A DNA stretch of 8,531 bases from Candidatus Treponema excrementipullorum. Its GTDB lineage: Bacteria; Spirochaetota; Spirochaetia; Treponematales; Treponemataceae. The notes under the pieces were generated by a model. That model did not search any database and was not told the DNA's origin. It saw only the letters and a list, made by a program, of their open reading frames with translations. Positions 1-5,460 of the stretch are shown piece by piece; positions within the stretch are counted from its first letter, which is position 1; each line of letters opens with the position of its first letter. The translations under genes were made by a program, and so were the position numbers. Location: assembly GCA_018883625.1 (NCBI GenBank), contig JAHLFV010000182.1, positions 1 to 8,531 on the forward strand, read 5' to 3'.

Positions 1-128
1 CTACTTAGCACTAAGGCAATTCTCTGGATTGCAGCTTCCATATACGCCTCTTCGTATATTTTTCCCTGCAATTCCCGGACTTTTACCGCTCTGGCAGCCT
101 TAGCAGCAGTTTTTTTTGAAGCAGACAT
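1..128 (-). CDS. Unrecognised protein, N-terminal fragment (cut by window edge)
   Basis: The reading frame opens with an ATG at 128-126 and stays open to base 1, giving about 42 residues before the window ends. The start is well supported. A GGAG Shine-Dalgarno lies 8 bases upstream, inside the 3' end of yraN, and the ATG shares one base with the yraN stop (TGATG), which indicates translational coupling. The visible N-terminus is basic and rich in Ala and Lys (MSASKKTAAKAARAVKVREL), followed by an amphipathic stretch (EEAYMEAAIQRIALVLS) that would form a helix. There is no signal peptide or membrane segment in the visible part. I do not recognise the family. It is probably the next member of the same transcription unit as yraN, and its function cannot be inferred from this fragment. 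Confidence 0.75.
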   Translation of the reverse strand, partial: MSASKKTAAKAARAVKVRELQGKIYEEAYMEAAIQRIALVLS

Positions 129-571
129 CACATATTCTCCGAAAAAGCATTTTCTATATGATATATTTGAGGTAAACCTGGCATATCAACAACAATAACA
201 TCAAATCTGATGTACCTGTCATTATATTGTCGATATTTCGACATAAAATATTTAGCCGTTTCCACAATTCTTTTTCGTTTGATTTTACCTAATACTGCCT
301 CCAAAGTCTTTGTATCTCCGTGAGGTAGTGTTTTCACTTCCACAAAAACCAAAAACTCACCTTTAGTTGCTATTATATCGATTTCACCCTGTCTTGTCCT
401 GTAATTTCTCTGAATAATTTCAAACCCTTCACTTTTTAAATATAAATCGGCTTTGTCTTCTCCTTTTCTGCCTGTTACCTGATTTACACTTTTTCTTTTA
501 CTCTCAAAATAACATTCGGTTACCGGTTTTGGATTTTTTTGCACATAATTATTTTGAGTTTCATAAGACAT
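128..571 (-). CDS. yraN: YraN / UPF0102 family protein, predicted nuclease-like
   Basis: This 147-residue protein has the UPF0102 core: GRKGEDKADLYL (34-45) with the conserved Gly and Glu of the first helix, then GEIDIIA (62-68) and FVEVKT (76-81). Together these match the E...(D)xD...ExK pattern of a PD-(D/E)XK nuclease-like fold. The family is widespread, usually about 115-130 residues, and its cellular role is not settled; a DNA or recombination role is a guess from the fold. The ATG at 571 is preceded by GAAGGG about 8 bases away and overlaps the upstream TAA by one base (TAATG). The 33 residues before the core are longer than usual and hydrophilic (Asn, Lys and Gln rich). The only internal alternative is a GTG at codon 10 with no visible ribosome site, so I keep the long start. 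Family assignment is firm; function is not. Confidence 0.9.
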   Translation of the reverse strand: MSYETQNNYVQKNPKPVTECYFESKRKSVNQVTGRKGEDKADLYLKSEGFEIIQRNYRTRQGEIDIIATKGEFLVFVEVKTLPHGDTKTLEAVLGKIKRKRIVETAKYFMSKYRQYNDRYIRFDVIVVDMPGLPQIYHIENAFSENM

Positions 572-789
572 TACACATACCCTTCAAAATTTTCACCGGG
601 AATGGCTATACAGTTTGGTGAAGTTAAAACAAAGGATATATTCCATTTAACAAGAACGTCTATGTCTTGTTCCTTTAACTCTTTTCCCAAAGGTAAAAAA
701 AGATTTTCTCCGTCGTCAAAATAAATACTTTCTGTAAAAATTGATCCCACAACCAAATCAGTGGTTTTTATTCTCTTAAAATTAGTCAT
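571..789 (-). CDS. Small protein resembling the N-terminal segment of HD-GYP proteins
   Basis: This 72-residue soluble protein starts at the ATG at 789 and overlaps the upstream FlhB-like gene by 8 bases (ATGACTAA). A longer reading from a TTG at 822 is possible but has no ribosome site. The pattern TTDLVVGSIFTESIYFDDGE, then LFLPLGKEL and DIDVLVKWNISFV, follows the general layout 'L-x-x-G-x-x-hydrophobic-x-(D/E)-x-(V/I)-Y-D-x-x-G-x-x-L-L-P-x-G-x-x-L-(T/K)-x-x-x-(I/V)-x-x-L-x-x-W-x-(I/V)'. That layout is seen in the segment preceding HD-GYP phosphodiesterase domains. The HD-GYP catalytic domain itself is absent, because the next gene (yraN) starts at once. This likeness comes from memory of the pattern and was not searched. 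Its conserved-looking position between an FlhB-C-like gene and yraN hints at a flagellar or signalling role, but that is inference only. Confidence 0.72.
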   Translation of the reverse strand: MTNFKRIKTTDLVVGSIFTESIYFDDGENLFLPLGKELKEQDIDVLVKWNISFVLTSPNCIAIPGENFEGYV

Positions 790-1039
790 TTTGTAATTTC
801 TCACTTCTTTGAATAAAAGCAAAAATCTTTGCTAAAGCTTCATAAGTATTTTCCGGAATATAGGAACCCACTTCATATAGAGACAGAGTATCTGCTAAAA
901 CCTTATCTTTTTCAATAGGAATTTTATGCTTTTCTGCAATTTCAAGTACCTTTTCTGCCAAATGTCCCTGAACATTCACCGTGATAAAGGGAGCCTCTGC
1001 TCCTTCTGGATATACTAATCCCACCGCTTTTTGTTTCAT
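782..1039 (-). CDS. Orphan FlhB C-terminal-like export-switch protein (YlqH-like)
   Basis: This protein of about 85 residues matches the cytoplasmic C-terminal part of FlhB/YscU-type export switch proteins. It has an opening beta strand KAVGLVYPEG, then VQGHLAEKVLEIAEKHKIPI, KVLADTLSLYEVGSYIPE and YEALAKIFAFIQ, the last being the usual closing helix. In full FlhB this region lies just after the self-cleaving NPTH motif. Here the protein begins where the post-cleavage fragment would begin, and NPTH and the membrane domain are both missing. Bacillus YlqH is a comparable stand-alone protein. Start choice: GGAGG lies one base before an ATG at 1042 and four bases before an ATG at 1039. I prefer 1039, which shares one base with the upstream TGA (TGATG). 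A TTG at 1057 lies upstream of this ribosome site and is unlikely. It probably takes part in type III export specificity, perhaps together with the FliK-like neighbour. Confidence 0.88.
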   Translation of the reverse strand: MKQKAVGLVYPEGAEAPFITVNVQGHLAEKVLEIAEKHKIPIEKDKVLADTLSLYEVGSYIPENTYEALAKIFAFIQRSEKLQND

Positions 1040-2241
1040 CATGCCTCCAGGCTGCAAGACATAATTTTATGGTTGGGATCACAAAAAATCCCATCTTCCG
1101 TACTTTCTCCTCTGTATACTTTTACACCGGGAAACAATTCTTTTAACAAAGTTTCTGCTTTGTCAGATTGTGTTTCGGGAGACAGGGAATAAGAAAGAGA
1201 TTCAAGTCTACCGTTTTTATAATACACCGAAAAAGAGTATTTTCTCTGTGAAGATTCACCCCAAACAATAATTTTTTCTGTTTTTTTGCTTTCTGTATTT
1301 ACTAAAATTCTAATACTTCCATTTACTTCTAAATCTTTAGAATTAAGTACAGCAGAAACCTCAGAAGATACAGGTAAGACGTAGGGAATAACAATCCAAT
1401 GGTAGGTACCGTTTCTAATGTGATTAGACAACGTTAACAGCCCGAAATTCTGTACCGATATTTTACTTTTGTCTACCTGTTTCTCTACAAAATCACTATT
1501 CTGTTGCCAAGGTTCTGATGTTAAATGAGGTTTTGTTTGTTCTCCCACAACAGCAGCAAGCCCCAAGTTATCTACGGAACAACCAAACAGTTTTTCTAAG
1601 GTTCTTTCCAAAGATGATTTTCTACCTTCCCAAACTGTATCGGAGGCTCCTTCATCTTCGTCTGTCAGGGGCTCCCGGGAGAAACCGCTTCCCAACAGTA
1701 TACGTAAAAAAGACATAATATGTTCTTCTGTAGGTTCAATTCCCTTGTCTAGAAGAAATAAAGCGGTTTCTGCCGCCTCTTTTTCCCTACCGGTGAATTT
1801 AGAAGCCAGCTTGTAGGCTTTACTTAATTTTTTTTCGTCAGGACGCACATGGAGTTGTTGCAGAAGGGAAAAGAGGCGGCCGGATATTTCATCCGCCGGG
1901 AGCCCCACCTTTTGCAAAAAATCCTGTATGTGCAGAGGAAGCCTATCCTTTGAAAAAGAATTTTCGGTAAGTTTTACAAACTCTTTTGTTTCCGTTGACC
2001 TTTCCGGTATCAAAAGAATCTGCTTCCCCTTACCTTGTATTTTCACTTGTAAAACAGTCCCCTTTTCTAAGGTTGTTTGAGATTTTGCAAGAAAAAAATT
2101 GTTTCCGATAGCCACCTTATATATACCGGGAGCTTGTTGTTCCATAACTTTGACAAAAACAGTACTGCCTAAAGTTACAGTACCACCGGAGGAAGATGTA
2201 TGAACAGAATCAAGAAGGTGTATTGGAATGTGGGAGGTCAT
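1039..2241 (-). CDS. FliK-like protein (YlqG-type, putative hook-length/export-switch partner)
   Basis: This is a 400-residue soluble protein with no signal peptide or membrane segment. Residues about 18-85 look like a beta-rich N-terminal domain (VTLGSTVFVKV, GIYKVAIGNNFFLAK, GTVLQVKIQGKGKQILLIPE). The middle is helical and charged. Residues about 278-375 (GTYHWIVIPYVL, then NGSIRILVNTE, IIVWGE and YSFSVYYKNGRLESLSYSL) resemble the C-terminal substrate-switch domain of FliK-type proteins. That reading is strengthened by the next gene being an FlhB C-terminal-like protein, the natural partner of FliK. The overall match is weak by eye, and the classic FliK 'LxPxxLG' signature is not clear. The only upstream start is the ATG at 2241. 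It has no convincing Shine-Dalgarno and directly follows the rplS terminator; the in-frame codon 39 bases upstream is the rplS stop. The gene ends in TGATG with the next one. Confidence 0.72.
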   Translation of the reverse strand: MTSHIPIHLLDSVHTSSSGGTVTLGSTVFVKVMEQQAPGIYKVAIGNNFFLAKSQTTLEKGTVLQVKIQGKGKQILLIPERSTETKEFVKLTENSFSKDRLPLHIQDFLQKVGLPADEISGRLFSLLQQLHVRPDEKKLSKAYKLASKFTGREKEAAETALFLLDKGIEPTEEHIMSFLRILLGSGFSREPLTDEDEGASDTVWEGRKSSLERTLEKLFGCSVDNLGLAAVVGEQTKPHLTSEPWQQNSDFVEKQVDKSKISVQNFGLLTLSNHIRNGTYHWIVIPYVLPVSSEVSAVLNSKDLEVNGSIRILVNTESKKTEKIIVWGESSQRKYSFSVYYKNGRLESLSYSLSPETQSDKAETLLKELFPGVKVYRGESTEDGIFCDPNHKIMSCSLEA

Positions 2242-2268
2242 AAAAATAACGCCCGATAAAATCGGGCG
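2241..2268 (-). terminator. Intrinsic terminator after rplS
   Basis: Read on the minus strand, bases 2268-2261 and 2257-2250 form a perfect 8-base-pair stem (CGCCCGAT / ATCGGGCG) with a three-base loop. It is followed by a T-rich tail, TTATTTTT, at 2249-2242. It lies 9 bases after the rplS stop and should end most transcripts from the rpsP operon. The T-tail runs directly into the ATG of the FliK-like gene at 2241, so terminator and translation start share the same spot. Read-through or a separate promoter is needed for the genes to the left. Confidence 0.9.
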
Positions 2269-2277
2269 CGCGTAAAA

Positions 2278-2649
2278 CTAGTTAGCTTTTTGAATATCTG
2301 ACTTTTTAACGATAAGTTCCTTAATCTTTGCAGCCTTACCGATCTTACCGCGAATGTAGTACAACTTACCGCGGCGTACTTTACCGGGACGTACTCTTTC
2401 GATTTTTGCAATACGAGGTGAATTGAGAGGGAATACTCTTTCTACACCTACGCCGTAAGAATTCTTGCGTACTGTGAAAGTACGGCGAATACCGGAATTC
2501 TTAAAGCAAATTACCAATCCTTCGTATACCTGAATACGCTCTGTTTTACCTTCAATAATCTTGAAATATACTTTTACAGTGTCTCCAACTTTGAAAGAAA
2601 CCGGTTCAGATTTTCTCTGAGATTCTTCAATAGTCTGAATCAAATCCAT
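2278..2649 (-). CDS. rplS: 50S ribosomal protein L19
   Basis: L19 sits at the 30S-50S interface of the ribosome and helps form a subunit bridge. The protein has the typical opening MDLIQTIEESQ, then PVSFKVGDTVKVYFKIIEG, ERIQVYEGLVICFKNSGI, TFTVRKNSYGVGVERVFPLN and the basic tail VRRGKLYYIRGKIGKAAKIKE. Its 123 residues are close to the family norm of about 115. The frame extends upstream to 2724 inside trmD, but the family start and a strong ribosome site (AAGGAG, 7-8 bases upstream) fix the ATG at 2649. Only one base separates it from the trmD stop, so the ribosome site lies within the last codons of trmD. It is the last gene of the rpsP operon and is followed by a strong terminator. Confidence 0.98.
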   Translation of the reverse strand: MDLIQTIEESQRKSEPVSFKVGDTVKVYFKIIEGKTERIQVYEGLVICFKNSGIRRTFTVRKNSYGVGVERVFPLNSPRIAKIERVRPGKVRRGKLYYIRGKIGKAAKIKELIVKKSDIQKAN

Positions 2650-2650
2650 T

Positions 2651-3433
2651 TTATTTCTCCTTACCTCTGTAACGAGGATGTTTTCTCGGACAGACTTTTG
2701 AAACCTGTCCTGTAATAGTCTCAATCATTTTTTCCGCTTCAAGACTAAGCTCACCTGTTCTTCTGGCCTCATCGATTAAATCAGGCCTGTAGGCTAAGGT
2801 TTTTGCCAACTGTCTTTCCAAGCGCCACTTCTGGATATTCTCATGATGGCCGGAAAGCAAAACCTCCGGCACCTTCATGCCTTTATATACCTCAGGACGG
2901 GTATACTGGGGATATTCCAAAAGTCCTGTAGAAAAGCTTTCTTCCTCTAGGGATTCAGAAGATATAACACCTTCTATCAAACGATATATGGCATCGATCA
3001 TAACCGTTGCTGCCACTTCTCCGGAAGACAATACATAGTCTCCGATAGAAACTTCGTCATCGACCCAAGCGTCAATTATCCGCTGGTCTATACCTTCGTA
3101 TCGACCGCAAATAAAAACCAGCTCTTCTTCTTTACTTAACTCCCGTGCCAGCTTTTGCGTAAAGGGCTTACCGGAGGGAGTAACATAAATCACTCTTTTT
3201 TTGTAAGCCTTTACCGATTCCAAAGCTCGGTCCAAGGGTTCCGGTAACATGAGCATTCCTGCTCCGCCACCGTAAGGACTGTCATCACAAGTTTTGTGCT
3301 TATCAAAGGCAAAATCTCTGATATTCACTAAATCGTAGGCAATAATTTCCTTTTCTACCGCCTTTGCCATGATTGAGCTTTCAAAAAAAGCACGGGGTAT
3401 TTCGGGAAATAAGGTCAGCACATGGAACTTCAT
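2651..3433 (-). CDS. trmD: tRNA (guanine-N1)-methyltransferase TrmD
   Basis: TrmD transfers a methyl group from S-adenosylmethionine to G37, next to the anticodon, which prevents frameshifting. The 260-residue protein carries the SPOUT trefoil-knot motifs: DDSPYGGGAGM (50-60), CGRYEGIDQR (109-118) and SIGDYVLSSGE (129-139). The C-terminal tRNA-binding part has LLEYPQYTRPEVY (171-183) and LLSGHHENIQKWR (192-204). Length matches the family (about 250). One oddity: at the position of the catalytic Asp169 of the E. coli enzyme (the DSF motif) this protein has Glu165 (ESF), while the neighbouring Arg151 aligns with E. coli Arg154. The ATG at 3433 has a GGAG five bases upstream and lies two bases after the rimM stop. 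The gene stays within the standard rimM-trmD-rplS order. Confidence 0.98.
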   Translation of the reverse strand: MKFHVLTLFPEIPRAFFESSIMAKAVEKEIIAYDLVNIRDFAFDKHKTCDDSPYGGGAGMLMLPEPLDRALESVKAYKKRVIYVTPSGKPFTQKLARELSKEEELVFICGRYEGIDQRIIDAWVDDEVSIGDYVLSSGEVAATVMIDAIYRLIEGVISSESLEEESFSTGLLEYPQYTRPEVYKGMKVPEVLLSGHHENIQKWRLERQLAKTLAYRPDLIDEARRTGELSLEAEKMIETITGQVSKVCPRKHPRYRGKEK

Positions 3434-3435
3434 GG

Positions 3436-4017
3436 TTACTCCAGAATCCAGAGGTGCATCAGTTGAACCTGTTTTGCAGAAATATCTACAGTTCCGATAA
3501 ACTCTTTTTTAAAGGGAACCAAAACTTTTCTTGGATTCCCGGAAGAAGTTTTTCGCACATCTTCTGCCAAAAGATCGCAACTCTCGGAGAGAACAATCTC
3601 CAATAGATCGCCTGCTCCGCCTTCCAATACGTCTGTGATAGTACCTACTACCGTAGGCTCAGCTTTTGCTGCCGGTCCCTGTGCATTGTCAATATACACT
3701 AACTGACACTGCTTTAAATCTTCTACATAATACTCATCCTTCCCACAGGGACAAGCATGCTCTCTGGGAACAAGAATCTCCCAGCCGGAGTATTTTTTTA
3801 TATCCTCGGGAGTATCTATTCCTTTGAATTTTAACAACAGAACACCGCCATTGACAGAAACAGAATCTACAATCTGTTTTTTCTCAATACCGTTTTTCCG
3901 CAAAGTCACATCTTTTAAGTCGGCAAAATGTTCGTACTCACCGGATGTACTTTCTATTTTACAATTACCCTTTAGGCCGTGGGAGCCTCGGATAATTCCC
4001 ACTACAAACTGCTCCAT
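3436..4017 (-). CDS. rimM: 16S rRNA processing / 30S maturation factor RimM
   Basis: RimM binds S19 and helps mature the 30S head. The 193-residue protein has the N-terminal RimM barrel, with VVGIIRGSHGLKGNCKIES at 5-23, and the C-terminal PRC barrel, which opens with DEYYVEDL (94-101) and continues with VVGTITDVLEGGAGDLLEI (123-141) and KVLVPF (164-169). It is longer than the usual 165-180 residues because two loops of the PRC barrel are extended, at about 111-122 and 144-163. Before the barrel there is an ACPCG stretch with two close cysteines (89 and 91). A TTG at 4020 could add one residue, but the ATG at 4017 forms TGATG with the khpA stop, the same coupling used elsewhere here, and is preferred. 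No strong Shine-Dalgarno is visible, consistent with coupled translation. Confidence 0.96.
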   Translation of the reverse strand: MEQFVVGIIRGSHGLKGNCKIESTSGEYEHFADLKDVTLRKNGIEKKQIVDSVSVNGGVLLLKFKGIDTPEDIKKYSGWEILVPREHACPCGKDEYYVEDLKQCQLVYIDNAQGPAAKAEPTVVGTITDVLEGGAGDLLEIVLSESCDLLAEDVRKTSSGNPRKVLVPFKKEFIGTVDISAKQVQLMHLWILE

Positions 4018-4250
4018 CAATCAAGAATCTCTAAGCTGTATCGCTTACCTGTTTTACTTGATGAAGCACTGAGCACTGTCCGCAATGCCTTGGCTATGCG
4101 TCCATACTTTCCGATAACTTTGCCTATATCACCTTCGGCGACCCGCAACTCAAGAACAATGCTTTTTTCGCCTTCGGTTTCAGTTACTGAGACTGCACTA
4201 GGATCATCGACCAGTGATTTTGCGATGTATTCAATCAGGTCTTTTTCCAT
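4017..4250 (-). CDS. khpA: KH-domain RNA-binding protein KhpA
   Basis: This 77-residue protein is a single KH domain, the size and place (between rpsP and rimM) expected of KhpA (YlqC). In other bacteria it acts with KhpB as an RNA chaperone. The GxxG RNA-binding loop is GKYG (47-50) within DIGKVIGKYGRIAKALR (41-57), preceded by beta strands (SIVLELRVAEGD). The ATG at 4250 has GGGAG seven bases upstream and lies 17 bases after the rpsP stop. Its own stop overlaps the rimM start. Targets in this organism cannot be told from the sequence. Confidence 0.96.
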   Translation of the reverse strand: MEKDLIEYIAKSLVDDPSAVSVTETEGEKSIVLELRVAEGDIGKVIGKYGRIAKALRTVLSASSSKTGKRYSLEILD

Positions 4251-4267
4251 TCCGTCGCTCCCAGCAC

Positions 4268-4513
4268 TTACAGTGCAAAGTTTTTCTTGTTAAAAAGTTT
4301 TCGAACAATATCGGAAGGCTGTGCACCAACACTTAACCAGTAGCGAGCTCGCTCTTCGTTAAATGCAATCTGCTTGTCTTCCACCTCAATAGGATGATAA
4401 ATTCCAATCTCTTCGATTGTTTCTCCATCACGAGGTTTTCGTGAGTCCATTACTACAATTCTGTAGAATGGTCTTTTCTTTGTTCCTAACTTCTTAAGTC
4501 TGATTCTGACCAC
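4268..4513 (-). CDS. rpsP: 30S ribosomal protein S16
   Basis: S16 is an early-assembly protein of the 30S body. The 81-residue sequence matches the family throughout: VRIRLKKLGTKKRPFYRIVV at the start, DSRKPRDGETIEEIGIYHP, then RARYWLSVGAQPSDIVRKL. The start codon is GTG (4513-4511), not ATG. A strong GGAGG lies seven bases upstream, so the start is secure. It is the first gene of the ribosome/tRNA-maturation operon and is served by the promoter at 4586-4614, with a leader of roughly 65 bases. Confidence 0.98.
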   Translation of the reverse strand: MVRIRLKKLGTKKRPFYRIVVMDSRKPRDGETIEEIGIYHPIEVEDKQIAFNEERARYWLSVGAQPSDIVRKLFNKKNFAL

Positions 4514-4553
4514 GTTATATCCTCCAAAGGCCTCTTTTAAAGACCTAGTATTG

Positions 4554-4578
4554 ACAGTTTACTGTATACAACAGTGTG
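4554..4578. repeat. Clustered ACAGT/ACTGT dyads in the rpsP leader
   Basis: On the plus strand ACAGT (4554-4558), ACTGT (4561-4565) and ACAGT (4571-4575) lie within 22 bases. A perfect 8-base palindrome, TGTATACA, is at 4563-4570. The cluster begins right at or just after the predicted transcription start. It could be a protein operator or alternative small RNA hairpins, in which the middle element pairs with either flank. No known box fits it exactly. Confidence 0.5.
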
Positions 4579-4647
4579 AAAAACAATTATAGCGATTTCT
4601 GCTTCTTTAGTCAACGAGTAGAAAACTTCTAAAAACCCCACACTGTT
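4570..4647. repeat. Inverted repeat AACAGTGTG flanking the rpsP promoter
   Basis: AACAGTGTG at 4570-4578 has its exact reverse complement CACACTGTT at 4639-4647, nine bases each, with the -35 and -10 boxes between them. The right arm lies in the weak terminator-like stretch behind the ABC ATPase gene, and the left arm lies in the rpsP leader. The core ACAGTGTG also occurs once in front of the ABC importer operon (6979-6986, minus strand). Confidence 0.55.
4586..4614 (-). promoter_or_regulatory. rpsP: Sigma70-type promoter of the rpsP operon
   Basis: On the minus strand TTGACT (4614-4609) and a perfect TATAAT (4591-4586) are separated by exactly 17 bases. This is the clearest promoter in the window. 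Transcription should begin near 4578-4580, giving a leader of about 65 bases before the rpsP GTG. The strength fits a ribosomal-protein operon. It sits between two inverted copies of AACAGTGTG (4570-4578 and 4639-4647). Confidence 0.85.
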
Positions 4648-4653
4648 TGAGGG
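4631..4653 (-). terminator. Weak candidate terminator after the ABC ATPase gene
   Basis: On the minus strand CCC (4653-4651) can pair with GGG in the run at 4639-4636, around a loop of roughly 11-12 bases, followed directly by TTTTT (4635-4631). The G-run plus T-run is suggestive, but the stem is only three to four pairs, so termination may be partial. It lies about 50 bases past the ATPase stop and just upstream of the rpsP promoter. Confidence 0.3.
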
Positions 4654-4702
4654 AATATGAAACATCCATTCTCACAAGATGGTTGGTAAATTTCAAATGG
4701 AA

Positions 4703-5449
4703 CTAAAACTTTTTCAAAAATTCTTTGGTACGCTGTTCTTTAGGGGAATCGATTATGTCTTTTGCGTTGCCCTCTTCCACGATTACACCGCCGTCCATAA
4801 AAATAATTCTGTCAGATAAGTCTCTGGCAAAGGTCATTTCATGGGTGACTACTACCATAGTCATTTTTTCCTGAGCTAACTCCCGAATTACTTTAAGAAT
4901 TTCGCCGGTCAATTCCGGGTCCAAAGCACTGGTAGGTTCATCAAAAAACAATACTTCCGGCTCCAAGGCAAGGGCTCGGGCAATGGACACTCGCTGTTGC
5001 TGACCGCCGGAAAGTTCAAAGGGGTAAGATTTTTCTTTTTCTGCCAAACCGACTTTTTTTAAAAGCTCCCGAGCCCGCTCTTCCGCCACAGACTGCTTTA
5101 ACCCTAAAACGGAAACTTGTGCCTCAGTGATGTTCTTTAAAACAGAAAAGTGGGGAAAAAGATTAAAATTCTGAAAAACCAAACCAACCTTTAATCCAAC
5201 CTGTCGCAACTGTTTTTTATGGGCATATACGCCTTTTCGTACCAAGTCTTCTCCGCAAATTCGGATGGAACCGTCGGAAACTGTTTCTAATTGGGTAATA
5301 CAGCGAAGCAATGTAGACTTTCCCGAACCGGAAGGTCCGATAATTCCCAACACTTCACCTTTTTGCACAGAAAAGGAAATATCTTTTATAACACAAAGAC
5401 TGCCGTAAGATTTGGATAAATTCTCTACCTGAATAATAGTTTCTGCCAC
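4703..5449 (-). CDS. Polar amino-acid ABC transporter, ATP-binding protein (GlnQ/HisP type)
   Basis: This is the ATPase that powers the importer encoded with it; it acts on the inner face of the cytoplasmic membrane. The 248 residues contain all expected motifs in order: Walker A GPSGSGKST (38-46), Q-loop VFQNFNLFPH (91-100), signature LSGGQQQR (146-153), Walker B VLFFDEP (166-172), D-loop SALDPE and the H-loop histidine in VVVTHEM (His203). Length and the FNLFPH Q-loop are typical of the polar amino-acid family. The start is GTG at 5449, with AAGGAG seven bases upstream overlapping the stop of the permease gene 11 bases away. The stop is TAG. It is the last gene of the three-gene importer operon. 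Confidence 0.97.
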   Translation of the reverse strand: MAETIIQVENLSKSYGSLCVIKDISFSVQKGEVLGIIGPSGSGKSTLLRCITQLETVSDGSIRICGEDLVRKGVYAHKKQLRQVGLKVGLVFQNFNLFPHFSVLKNITEAQVSVLGLKQSVAEERARELLKKVGLAEKEKSYPFELSGGQQQRVSIARALALEPEVLFFDEPTSALDPELTGEILKVIRELAQEKMTMVVVTHEMTFARDLSDRIIFMDGGVIVEEGNAKDIIDSPKEQRTKEFLKKF

Positions 5450-5460
5450 CGGAAGTCTCC

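Noticed and set aside
2245..2300. Sigma28-like flagellar promoter in the terminator stem (CCCGATTT with an upstream TAAC)
   Set aside because: CCGAT resembles the sigma28 -10 box, but the upstream element is TAAC, not TAAA, and its spacing is about one to two bases short. The bases are better explained as the terminator stem.
2650..2724. Longer rplS start at 2724 inside trmD
   Set aside because: The extra 25 residues do not belong to L19, and the ribosome site and family start point to 2649.
3824..4293. Plus-strand open frames across rimM, khpA and rpsP, and similar ones across the importer and argH
   Set aside because: They lie opposite well-identified conserved genes, lack ribosome sites and have no recognisable protein pattern; they are mirror frames.
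4562..4574. LexA-type SOS box (CTGT...ACAG)
   Set aside because: The spacing between CTGT and ACAG is five bases, not the eight of the enterobacterial box, and the gene behind it is ribosomal.
4551..4579. Plus-strand promoter starting with TTGACA at 4551
   Set aside because: No acceptable -10 box lies 16-18 bases downstream, and no plus-strand gene follows.
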